DNA from: JAWLCQ01 sp041687095
GTDB lineage: Bacteria > Planctomycetota > Phycisphaerae > SM23-33
Reading direction: 5' to 3'
Assembly (NCBI GenBank): GCA_041687095.1
Contig: JAWLCQ010000177.1
Span: 1-9,782, forward strand
DNA: 9,782 nt
A program made the translations under genes and the position numbers. Positions 1 through 9,766 of the stretch are shown here, piece by piece (the stretch's first letter is position 1; the number at the start of each line of letters is the position of its first letter). The notes under the pieces were generated by a model, which saw only the letters and a list, made by a program, of their open reading frames with translations, did not search any database and was not told where the DNA came from.

Positions 1-9
1 TGGCGATGG

Positions 10-40
10 CACGGCTGCAAACGGCGCAGCCGTGGCACCC
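10..40. repeat. Palindromic repeat hairpin upstream of the trans-sulfuration gene
   Basis: CACGGCTGC (10-18) pairs perfectly with GCAGCCGTG (26-34) around the 7-nt loop AAACGGC, and GCACCC follows. The same design occurs inside the pump gene at 7404-7434: the stem ends in T-A instead of C-G, the loop is again 7 nt (AGACAGC), and the right flank GCACCC is identical. Two copies differing by a base-pair swap mark this as a dispersed palindromic repeat family. From memory, palindromes of the GTGCCACGG/CCGTGGCAC type are frequent in planctomycete genomes. The copy here may be cut by the window edge, so its left partner hairpin may lie outside. No T-tract follows, so an intrinsic terminator of an upstream gene is possible but not supported. 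Confidence 0.75.
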
Positions 41-132
41 CCGCCACTTGAGGCCTCAGGGCGCGATGCTCGCGTCCTCTGGCGGTTTTCGCGGTGAAAT
101 GGAAGCGGTTACGGCCGTCAGGAGAAACGCAC

Positions 133-1272
133 ATGGAATTCGCCACCAAGGCCATTCGCGTCGGGCAGCAGACCGACCCCGCCACCGGGGCCATCATCGT
201 CCCCGTCTACCAGACGGTGAACTTCGTCTTCGACGACGTGGGCAAGCCCCACGGGTACGAGTACTCGCGGAGCGGGAACCCCACGCGGACCGCGCTGGAG
301 CAGTGCCTCGCGTCGCTGGAGGAGGCTCGCCACGGGTTGGCGTTCGCGTCGGGCATGGCCGCGGTCGATGCGGTGCTGTCCCTCCTGCGCCCGGGAGATC
401 ACGTGGTGTCCGCGAGGCACGTGTACGGGGGGACGCAGCGGCTGTTCGATTCCGTCTACGCCCCGCGCGGGGTGACGTTCACGTACGTGGACGGCACGCG
501 CCCGGAGGCATTCGCCGACGCTCTCACGCCCGCCACGAAGCTCGTCTGGATCGAGACGCCCGCCAACCCGCTGCTGCAACTGGTGGACGTGTCGGCCGTC
601 GCGGCCCTCGCCCATGCCCGCGGGGCCAGGCTCGTCGCGGACAACACCTTCGCCTCGCCCTTCTTCCAGCGCCCGCTCACGCAGGGGGCGGACATCGTCC
701 TGCACAGCACGACCAAGTACGTCAGCGGGCACAGCGACGTGGTCGGCGGGGCGGTCCTCACGAGCGACGCGGAGGCGTACGAGGGGATCAAGTTCCACCA
801 GAACTCCGCCGGGGCGGTCCCCGGCGCGTGGGACTGCTGGCTGACGCTGCGCGGGCTCAAGACGCTCGCGGTCCGCATGCGCCAGCACGCCGCCAACGCC
901 CTCGCCATCGCGGAGTTCCTCGAGGCCCACCCGCGGGCGCAGGGCGTGCTGTACCCCGGCCTGCCCAGCCATCCGCAGCACGATCTCGCCCGGCGGCAGA
1001 TGGACGGGTTCGGGGCCATCGTCACCTTCCGCCTGGGCGGAGGGACGGAGGAGGTGCGGCGGTTCGTGCGGGCGCTGCGGGTCTTCCTCTTCGCCGAGAG
1101 CCTCGGGGGCGTGGAGTCCCTCGTCTGCCACCCCGCCACCATGAGCCACGCGGTCCTCAGCCCCCAGGAGCGGGCGAACATGGCCATCACCGACGACACG
1201 ATCCGCCTGTCGGTGGGCATCGAGGACGTGCGGGACCTGGTCGAGGACCTCCGCACGGCGCTGGATGCTTGA
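133..1272 (+). CDS. PLP-dependent trans-sulfuration enzyme (cystathionine gamma-synthase/gamma-lyase family)
   Basis: This is a 379-residue cytoplasmic enzyme of the Cys/Met-metabolism PLP family, at the normal length for it. The PLP-binding motif STTKYVSGHSDVVGG places the Schiff-base lysine at K195, and D170 in VADNTFASP should contact the pyridine nitrogen. YSRSGNPTR (44-52) supplies the phosphate-binding Tyr/Arg from the neighbouring subunit, HVYGG (96-100) the ring-stacking tyrosine, SGM (73-75) a phosphate-binding turn, and R358 near the C-terminus the substrate-carboxylate arginine. SLGGVESLVCHPATMSHA is typical of gamma-synthase/gamma-lyase members. The family makes or cleaves cystathionine in methionine/cysteine interconversion. 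Sequence alone does not separate MetB, MccB, a sulfhydrylase or a methionine gamma-lyase, so I give no symbol. The ATG at 133 is chosen because AGGAGA (120-125) lies 7 nt upstream; a GTG at 94 is in frame but has no comparable site. The gene appears monocistronic and unrelated to the efflux genes downstream. Confidence 0.93.
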   Translation: MEFATKAIRVGQQTDPATGAIIVPVYQTVNFVFDDVGKPHGYEYSRSGNPTRTALEQCLASLEEARHGLAFASGMAAVDAVLSLLRPGDHVVSARHVYGGTQRLFDSVYAPRGVTFTYVDGTRPEAFADALTPATKLVWIETPANPLLQLVDVSAVAALAHARGARLVADNTFASPFFQRPLTQGADIVLHSTTKYVSGHSDVVGGAVLTSDAEAYEGIKFHQNSAGAVPGAWDCWLTLRGLKTLAVRMRQHAANALAIAEFLEAHPRAQGVLYPGLPSHPQHDLARRQMDGFGAIVTFRLGGGTEEVRRFVRALRVFLFAESLGGVESLVCHPATMSHAVLSPQERANMAITDDTIRLSVGIEDVRDLVEDLRTALDA

Positions 1273-1681
1273 CCCGGGGTGTGGCCCAGAAACGGGGAGC
1301 GCCGGGCGGGGAGGGTTCGATGGCATCGGGAACCGGCCTGGATCGTCGAAATCCGAAATCCGAAGCACGAAATCCGAAACAAATCCGAAATCCGAAGGAC
1401 TGAAATCCCCAACGCGGGCCGGCCACAGGACGCTTTGATTGCATCCCCGACTCCCGCAGACCCGGAGCCCGTTTCTGTCATTCGGATTTGCCGTTTTGAA
1501 TTTGTTTCGGATTTCGGGTTTCGAGTTTCGGATTTGGCCCCCCCCACGCGCGATGCCGTGGCCAAAGGACCCACCGAAGACCGACCGCACCCACGACCCG
1601 CGTAGACTGATATGGGCTGTTGCCCTCCGTACCCGAATCCGGTATCCCGGGAGGCGCAGCTCTGCAAGGAAAGGTGGAAGG
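1273..1681. other. 409-nt non-coding gap between enzyme gene and efflux operon
   Basis: I see no credible gene here. Open frames across it read as low-complexity RNPKSE/FGFRISDF-like peptides from the repeat and have no ribosome-binding site. Just after the upstream stop lies a weak dyad: GGTTCGAT, loop GGC, then ATCG and AACC separated by a GG bulge (1314-1334). It has no T-tract. The centre is the long inverted repeat annotated separately. The last ~145 nt (1537-1681) should hold the promoter of the outer-membrane gene, but I find only weak candidates, such as TTGCCC (1620) and TATCCC (1643) 17 nt apart. No operator was identified. Confidence 0.7.
1347..1535. repeat. Long imperfect inverted repeat of GAAATCC-type heptamers
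   Basis: The left arm (1347-1400) is a run of ATCCGAA/GAAATCC heptamers with small interruptions. The right arm (1477-1535) is its imperfect reverse complement, built from TTCGGATTT units. The 15-mer AAATCCGAAACAAAT on the left (1371-1385) matches the reverse complement of the right arm closely, as ATCCGAAACAAATT. A 76-nt GC-rich spacer containing the palindrome GGCCGGCC (1417-1424) separates the arms. The arms are far richer in A+T than the surrounding DNA, so the element looks foreign to the local composition. It resembles a MITE-like or REP-cluster element. I recall similar peptide strings (FGFRISDF, RNPKSE) as spurious products in planctomycete and metagenome annotations. Confidence 0.8.
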
Positions 1682-3115
1682 ATGACGAAACGCGCCCTCG
1701 TCGCCGCGCTCGCCGTGGCGGCCCTGCTCACAGGATGCGCCCGGCCGGACCGCGGGGGGTTCTCCCCCGCCGCCCGCCGGGCCTACGCCGCCGACATCGC
1801 CGAACGCCCCGCCCCCCCTCCGCCCGTCGAGCTGACGGAGGAGTCGTCGCTCCCGGCGTACCTGGCGTACGCGGCGTGGCACAACCCGGGGCTGGAGGCC
1901 GCGTTCAACCGCTGGCGGGCGGGGCTGGAGCGGATCCCCCAGGTCACCGCCCTGCCCGACCCCCGCCTCACCTACCGCTACTACGTCCGCGAGGTCGAAA
2001 CCCGCGTGGGGGCCATGCGCCAGGGCGTGGGGCTCACGCAGGTGTTCCCGTGGGTCGGGAAGCTCGAACTCCAGGGCGAGGCGGCGGCGATGGAGGCGGC
2101 GGCCCTGCGGCAGCGGTTCGAGTCCGCCCGCCTGCAGCTCTTCTACACCGTCCAGGACGGTTGGTGGGAGTACTACTACCTCGGGCGGTCCATCGCCATC
2201 GTCCAGGAGAACCTCCGCCTCGTGCAGCGCGTCGAGGAGGTCGCCCGCATCCGCTACCGCACCGCCGCCGCCGAGCAGCCCGACGTCATCCGCGCCCAGG
2301 TGGAACTCGGGCGCCTCGAGGACCGCCTCGCCAGCCTCCGCGACCTGCAGGGCCCGCTCCTCGCCCGCCTCAACGCCGCCCTCAACCGCCCCCTCACCGC
2401 CCCCCTGCCCTTCCCTTCCGCCCCGCCCGTCGAGCCCGTCGAGCTGTCCGAGGATCGCCTGCTGGCGATGCTCTCCGAGAGCAACCCCGAACTCCGCGCC
2501 CTCGACGCCGAAACCCTCGCCGCCCGCGCCCGCGTCCGGCTCGCCGAGAAAGAGTACTACCCCGACGTGATGCTCGGGCTGGACTACACCCAACTCGCCG
2601 ACTCCACCGGCGGGCGGAACCCCTCTGACGACGGCAAGGACGCGGTGGTGGCCTCGGCGTCGATCAACCTGCCGATCTGGTACGACAAGCTCGCCGCCGG
2701 CGTGCGACAGGCCGAGCACAACGAGCGGGCGGCCGCCCTCGCCCGCGCCCAGCGAACCAACGACCTCGCCGCCGCCCTCAAGATGGCCCTCTACCGCTTC
2801 CGCGACGCCGAGCGGAAGATCAGCCTCTACCGCGATACGCTACTCCCCAAGTCCATCGAGGCCCTCGCCACCGCCGAAGCCTCCTTCCGCGCCGGACGCT
2901 CCGACTTCACCGACGTCATCGACGCCCAGCGCGTCCTGCTCGAATTCGAACTCTCCCTCGCCCGCGCCCTCGCAGATCGCGCCCAACGCCTCGCCGAACT
3001 CGAAACCCTCGTCGGATGCCCCCTCTTCCGCCCCGACGGGGCGGGGGAGAGTAGCCGGGGGCGCAGCGGAGCGGAGCCCCCGGCACCGGCCCCAGAAGAG
3101 ATGGAGCCCCGATAG
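1682..3115 (+). CDS. Outer-membrane efflux lipoprotein, TolC/CusC family
   Basis: This 477-residue protein should form the trimeric outer-membrane duct of the tripartite efflux system. The N-terminus is a lipoprotein signal: positive MTKR, a hydrophobic stretch, then lipobox LTGC with the acylated cysteine at C19. Two outer-membrane efflux repeats follow. The first contains LPDPRLTYRY (91-100), QVFPWVGKL (120-128) and the long-helix segment YRTAAAEQPDVIRAQVELGRLE (192-213). The second contains EYYPDVMLGLDY (291-302) and the matching FRAGRSDFTDVIDAQRVLLEFEL (402-424). The ATG at 1682 is preceded by the purine-rich AAGGAAAGGTGG (1666-1677) and begins the signal peptide. The frame stays open upstream to 1439 but only through repeat-derived sequence. 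The last ~27 residues (after ETLVGCPLF) are Gly/Pro/Glu-rich and coincide with a palindromic repeat, so the tail is probably recently acquired. The adaptor gene starts 133 nt downstream. The family is clear; the metal substrate is inferred from the neighbours. Confidence 0.93.
   Translation: MTKRALVAALAVAALLTGCARPDRGGFSPAARRAYAADIAERPAPPPPVELTEESSLPAYLAYAAWHNPGLEAAFNRWRAGLERIPQVTALPDPRLTYRYYVREVETRVGAMRQGVGLTQVFPWVGKLELQGEAAAMEAAALRQRFESARLQLFYTVQDGWWEYYYLGRSIAIVQENLRLVQRVEEVARIRYRTAAAEQPDVIRAQVELGRLEDRLASLRDLQGPLLARLNAALNRPLTAPLPFPSAPPVEPVELSEDRLLAMLSESNPELRALDAETLAARARVRLAEKEYYPDVMLGLDYTQLADSTGGRNPSDDGKDAVVASASINLPIWYDKLAAGVRQAEHNERAAALARAQRTNDLAAALKMALYRFRDAERKISLYRDTLLPKSIEALATAEASFRAGRSDFTDVIDAQRVLLEFELSLARALADRAQRLAELETLVGCPLFRPDGAGESSRGRSGAEPPAPAPEEMEPR
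3054..3084. repeat. GC-rich palindromic repeat inside the 3' end of the outer-membrane gene
   Basis: GCCGGGGGC (3054-3062) pairs perfectly with GCCCCCGGC (3076-3084) around a 13-nt loop. The segment GCGCAGCGGAG at 3061-3071 recurs exactly at 5384-5394, in another hairpin in this window. The repeat is translated as part of the outer-membrane protein's tail (about residues 458-468), beyond the conserved domain. There is no downstream T-tract, so it is better read as a dispersed repeat than as an intrinsic terminator, although it could stabilise the transcript 3' end. Confidence 0.7.
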
Positions 3116-3176
3116 GGGCGAGGGAGACGGGACCTCGTGGGAAGGCCTACAAGGGAACCATGGGCGCGCCTGAACC

Positions 3177-3205
3177 GTTACATACGATAACTCGACTGAT
3201 ATACT
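3177..3205 (+). promoter_or_regulatory. Putative sigma70-type promoter ahead of adaptor and pump genes
   Basis: In a short AT-rich patch within GC-rich DNA, GTTACA (3177-3182) and TATACT (3200-3205) are spaced 17 nt apart. Each matches the -35/-10 consensus at four or five of six positions. The start of transcription would fall near 3212, giving a leader of about 37 nt before the adaptor ATG at 3249. A small dyad, GTTA...TAAC (3177-3191), overlaps the -35 region and could be an operator half-site, but it is too short to assign. If real, the adaptor and pump could be expressed separately from the outer-membrane gene upstream. Confidence 0.45.
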
Positions 3206-3248
3206 GTACTTTCACGGGGGGTGATGTGCCGGAGCGGAAGGAGCAACC

Positions 3249-5339
3249 ATGAGCGACTTGACTGACAGGGCCAGAAGCGCCGGGGCGAGACTCGCCCGCC
3301 ACGCCGGGGTGCTGGTGATCGTGCTGATCGCCCTGGTCGCGGGGTTCCTGCTGCGATCGGCCTTCGTCGCCGACTCGCCCGCCCCCGCTCTGGACGCCGC
3401 CCACGGCCACGCCGGCGAAGAGAAGGCCCCCACCGTGTGGACCTGCTCCATGCACCCGCAGATCCGCAGCGACAAGCCCGGCAAGTGCCCCATCTGCCAC
3501 ATGGACCTAATCCCCGTCGAGCCCGCCGCCACCGCGTCCGCCAACCCCCGCGAGTTCACCACCTCCCCCGCCGCCCGCGCGCTGATGGACATCGAGACCT
3601 CGCCCGTCGAGCGCCGCTTCGTTTCGGCCGAGGTCCGCATGGTCGGGAAGGTGGACTACGACGAGACCCGCCTGGCGTACATCTCGGCGTGGGTCCCGGG
3701 GCGGCTGGACCGCCTGTACGTGGACTACACCGGTGTGCCCGTGCGCGAGGGCGACCACCTGGTGTCCATCTACAGCCCCGAGCTGCTCAGCGCGCAGGAG
3801 GAGCTGCTCCAGGCCCGCCGCTCCGTCGAGACCATCCAGGACAGCGACTCCGCCCTCGTCCGCCGCTCCACCGACGCCACCTACGCCGCCGCCCGCGAGA
3901 AGCTCCGCCTCCTGGGCCTCTCCCCCGCGCAGATCGAGCAGCTCGAACAGTCGGGCAAGCCCTCCGACCACCTGACCATCGAGTCCCCCGCGTCGGGCAT
4001 CGTCATCCACAAGGACGCCAGGGAGGGCATGTACGTCCAGACCGGCACGCGGATCTACACCATCGCGGACCTCTCGCGGATGTGGATCCGCCTGGAGGCG
4101 TACGAGTCCGACCTCGCCTGGCTGCGGTACGGCCAGCCCGTCGAGTTCACCGCCGTCTCCTACCCGGGCGAGGCCTTCCGCGGGACGATCGCGTTCATCG
4201 ACCCCATCCTCGACCCGGTGACGCGGACCGTCAAGGTGCGGGTGAACGTGCCCAATGAGGACGGGCGGCTGAAACCCGGGATGTTCGTCAAGGCCGTCGT
4301 CCGCTCCCAGGTCGCCGCCGGCGGGCGGGTCATGGAAGCGGACCTCGCGGGCAAGTGGATCTGCCCCATGCACCCCGAGATCGTCAAGGGCGAGCCCGGC
4401 GAGTGCGACATCTGCGGGATGCCCCTCGTGCGGACGGAGTCGCTGGGGTACGTCTCCGCCGACGCCCCCACCGATCGCCCGCTGGTCATCCCCGCCACCG
4501 CCCCCCTGCTGACGGGCACGCGCGCGGTGGTGTACGTGGAGGTGCCCGAAACGGACGCCCCGACCTACGAGGGCCGCGAGGTCGCCCTGGGTCCGCGGGC
4601 GGGCGACTGGTACCTGGTCGCCTCGGGCCTGTCCGAGGGCGAGCGCGTGGTGACGCGGGGCAACTTCAAGATCGACTCCGCCCTGCAGATCGCCGCCAAG
4701 CCCAGCATGATGTCGCCCGAGGGCGGACAGCCCATGACCGGGCACGCCGGGCACGGGGGGGCCGCACCGGCAACGGCCGCCCAGACCGCCACCGCGCAGG
4801 CGGATGCCCACAACGCCGCCCCCCCCGCGCGAACGGAACCGGTGAACCCGAAGTTCCTCTCGCAGCTCGCCCCGCTGTACACGGCGTACTTCGCGGTTTC
4901 GACGGCCCTGGCGAACGATGACCTCCCCGCCGCCCGGGGGGCCGCCAAAAACGCCTCCGCCGCCCTGGAACGCGTGGACATGAACCTCGTGCAAGGCAAG
5001 GACCACGACGCGTGGATGCAGGCCGCCAACGCCCTGGGCAAGATCCTCCCCGACCTCGCCGCCGCCGAGGACATCGAGTCCGCCCGCAAGGTCTTCGCCC
5101 TGCACTCCGAGCAGATGCTCGCCCTCGCCCAACGCTTCGGGTCGCCCCTGGACGGGCCCGTGTACCAGGCCTACTGCCCCATGGCCTTCGACAACCGCGG
5201 GGGCACGTGGCTGCAGGACCACGAGGACATCCTCAACCCCTACTTCGGGGATGCGATGCTCCGCTGCGGGGAGATCCAGGCCGAGATCCCCCCCGCCACG
5301 ACCTCCGACACCCACGCGGAGGGCCAGCACGATGAGTGA
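3249..5339 (+). CDS. cusB: RND efflux periplasmic adaptor (CusB-like) with two metal-binding modules and DUF3347-like tail
   Basis: This 696-residue adaptor would link pump and outer-membrane channel and probably deliver metal. A single N-terminal membrane segment (about 20-40) anchors it, followed by a His-containing linker (AHGHAGEE). A heavy-metal-binding module spans 64-89 (C66, M68, H69, C80, C83, M85). The adaptor core follows: barrel-sandwich halves around GRLDRLYVDYTGVPVREGDHL (151-171) and ESPASGIVIHKDAREGMYV (245-263), a helical hairpin between them (about 175-235), and a beta-barrel domain (about 278-352). A second metal-binding module at 370-394 (C372, M374, H375, C386, C389, M391) sits before the membrane-proximal domain (about 410-483). 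A His-rich linker (HAGHGG) leads to a DUF3347-like domain (about 531-680) with YCPMAFDN and C673. The ATG at 3249 follows GGAAGGAG (3236-3243) by 5 nt. The gene is longer than E. coli CusB because of the modules and tail. Cu/Ag specificity is inferred from the Cys/Met/His ligands. Confidence 0.93.
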   Translation: MSDLTDRARSAGARLARHAGVLVIVLIALVAGFLLRSAFVADSPAPALDAAHGHAGEEKAPTVWTCSMHPQIRSDKPGKCPICHMDLIPVEPAATASANPREFTTSPAARALMDIETSPVERRFVSAEVRMVGKVDYDETRLAYISAWVPGRLDRLYVDYTGVPVREGDHLVSIYSPELLSAQEELLQARRSVETIQDSDSALVRRSTDATYAAAREKLRLLGLSPAQIEQLEQSGKPSDHLTIESPASGIVIHKDAREGMYVQTGTRIYTIADLSRMWIRLEAYESDLAWLRYGQPVEFTAVSYPGEAFRGTIAFIDPILDPVTRTVKVRVNVPNEDGRLKPGMFVKAVVRSQVAAGGRVMEADLAGKWICPMHPEIVKGEPGECDICGMPLVRTESLGYVSADAPTDRPLVIPATAPLLTGTRAVVYVEVPETDAPTYEGREVALGPRAGDWYLVASGLSEGERVVTRGNFKIDSALQIAAKPSMMSPEGGQPMTGHAGHGGAAPATAAQTATAQADAHNAAPPARTEPVNPKFLSQLAPLYTAYFAVSTALANDDLPAARGAAKNASAALERVDMNLVQGKDHDAWMQAANALGKILPDLAAAEDIESARKVFALHSEQMLALAQRFGSPLDGPVYQAYCPMAFDNRGGTWLQDHEDILNPYFGDAMLRCGEIQAEIPPATTSDTHAEGQHDE

Positions 5340-5360
5340 CCTTCCCCCCCTCCCCCAGAC
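5305..5360 (+). repeat. Direct repeat, copy 1: adaptor 3' end and ancestral-looking pump start
   Basis: This 56-nt segment is repeated at 5526-5584 with about 49 matching positions and one 3-nt gap. It covers the last codons of the adaptor, a ribosome-binding site GGAGGG (5318-5323), an ATG at 5332 and the codons for MSDLPPLPQT, closely matching the pump's own MSSPPPSLPQT. The ATG overlaps the adaptor stop (ATGAGTGA, 5332-5339), the usual arrangement for translationally coupled genes. Copy 1 therefore looks like the original gene junction. Confidence 0.85.
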
Positions 5361-5367
5361 CCGTAGG

Positions 5368-5406
5368 GCGCGCAGACGCCCCAGCGCAGCGGAGGCGCCT
5401 GCGCGC
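5368..5406. repeat. Palindromic repeat hairpin 1 of the adaptor-pump insertion
   Basis: GCGCGCAGACGCC (5368-5380) pairs with GGCGCCTGCGCGC (5394-5406) at 12 of 13 positions (one A-C mismatch) around the 13-nt loop CCAGCGCAGCGGA. The 11-mer GCGCAGCGGAG (5384-5394) is shared with the hairpin at 3054-3084, which also has a 13-nt loop. The two are probably diverged members of one repeat family or of related families. Confidence 0.7.
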
Positions 5407-5424
5407 GGAACGATGATCGCGCAT

Positions 5425-5442
5425 CCGCCCTCCCGCGGGCGG
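5425..5442. repeat. Small hairpin between the two larger palindromes
   Basis: CCGCCC (5425-5430) pairs with GGGCGG (5437-5442) around TCCCGC. An alternative pairing of CCTCCC (5429-5434) with the following GGGGAGG is also possible. In DNA this GC-rich the stem could be fortuitous. It is listed because it sits exactly between hairpins 1 and 3. Confidence 0.4.
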
Positions 5443-5446
5443 GGAG

Positions 5447-5519
5447 GCTCCGGAAAAGGGGACAGGCACCTCCGCGGGAGACAGCATCCCGCTCCGGAGC
5501 CAGTCCCCTTTTCCGGAGC
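5447..5519. repeat. 73-nt REP-like palindrome with paired A-A mismatches
   Basis: A perfect 17-bp stem, GCTCCGGAAAAGGGGAC (5447-5463) with its complement at 5503-5519, continues inward. An A-A mismatch (5464/5502) is followed by GGC-GCC, a second A-A mismatch (5468/5498), CC-GG, a 3x3 TCC/TCC internal loop, and a 6-bp inner stem GCGGGA/TCCCGC (5474-5479/5487-5492) with loop GACAGCA. The asymmetric pair GGGGACAGGCACC ... GGAGCCAGTCCCC is one I recognise from repeats scattered in many environmental genomes, which I associate with REP elements mobilised by RAYT (IS200-like tyrosine) transposases. No such transposase gene lies in this window. Confidence 0.88.
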
Positions 5520-5552
5520 AGATGACCGACACCCACGCGGAGGACGCGCACG

Positions 5553-9554
<4,002 letters not shown>

Positions 9555-9618
9555 CCTCGTTGTTCTGCACATCTCCGCGCCGCATCCCGCGCCCTCGACC
9601 CGCGGCCTCCCGATGGTA

Positions 9619-9673
9619 TCCCGCCCCCGTCCGGCTTGTCCGGGCGGAGCGAAGGCTTGTAAGCTACCCCGGC
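9619..9673 (+). repeat. Tail hairpin repeat, copy A
   Basis: This 55-nt unit begins TCCCGCCCCCGTCCGG and ends with AAGCTACCCCGGC. Its stem at 9627-9634/9640-9647 has 8 pairs including one G-T, with the 5-nt loop CTTGT. The element continues GAGCGAAGGCTTGTAAGCT. Copy B lies 87 nt downstream. Confidence 0.8.
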
Positions 9674-9705
9674 GCCCCCCCCTGCCTCTTCCTGCTGTTT
9701 CTTCT

Positions 9706-9758
9706 TCCCGCCCCCGTCCGCTTCATGCGGGCGGAGCGAAGGCCTATAAGCTTCCGGC
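9706..9758 (+). repeat. Tail hairpin repeat, copy B
   Basis: This 53-nt unit matches copy A at all but about eight positions plus a 2-nt gap. The stem is 9714-9721/9727-9734 with loop TTCAT. The loop-closing pair is C-G here and G-C in copy A, a compensatory change that supports a selected or ancestrally palindromic structure. The conserved arm GGGCGGAGCGAAGGC is identical in both copies. Confidence 0.8.
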
Positions 9759-9766
9759 CCGCCGGA
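9753..9766. repeat. Short perfect palindrome at the window end
   Basis: TCCGGC (9753-9758) and GCCGGA (9761-9766) form a perfect 6-bp inverted repeat separated by CC, overlapping the end of tail repeat copy B. A 2-nt loop is too tight for a simple RNA hairpin, so it may be part of a larger repeat or a DNA palindrome. It is too short to interpret further. Confidence 0.4.

Noticed and set aside
94..132. GTG start for the trans-sulfuration enzyme 13 codons upstream
   Set aside because: It lacks a ribosome-binding site. The ATG at 133 has AGGAGA at ideal spacing and gives the usual family length.
1..132. A SAM or other methionine-related riboswitch upstream of the trans-sulfuration gene
   Set aside because: The only structures seen are the dispersed repeat hairpin, the 10-bp palindrome TGAGGCCTCA (49-58) and a 5-bp hairpin (62-74). 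No riboswitch core motifs or terminator stem were recognised.
1347..1400. Heptamer repeats as a CRISPR-like array
   Set aside because: The units are about 7 nt with almost no spacers, there are no cas genes, and the opposite arm shows an inverted-repeat element instead.
6..1403. A 465-codon + strand frame overlapping the enzyme gene
   Set aside because: It is the alternative frame of the PLP enzyme gene, is Arg/Gly/Pro-rich and has no domain; it ends in repeat-derived residues.
1439..1681. N-terminal extension of the outer-membrane protein by 81 codons
   Set aside because: The extension reads through the inverted repeat, and the ATG at 1682 has a ribosome-binding site and starts a clean lipoprotein signal peptide.
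9555..9620. Intrinsic terminator directly after the pump gene
   Set aside because: No stable stem followed by a run of T residues is present.
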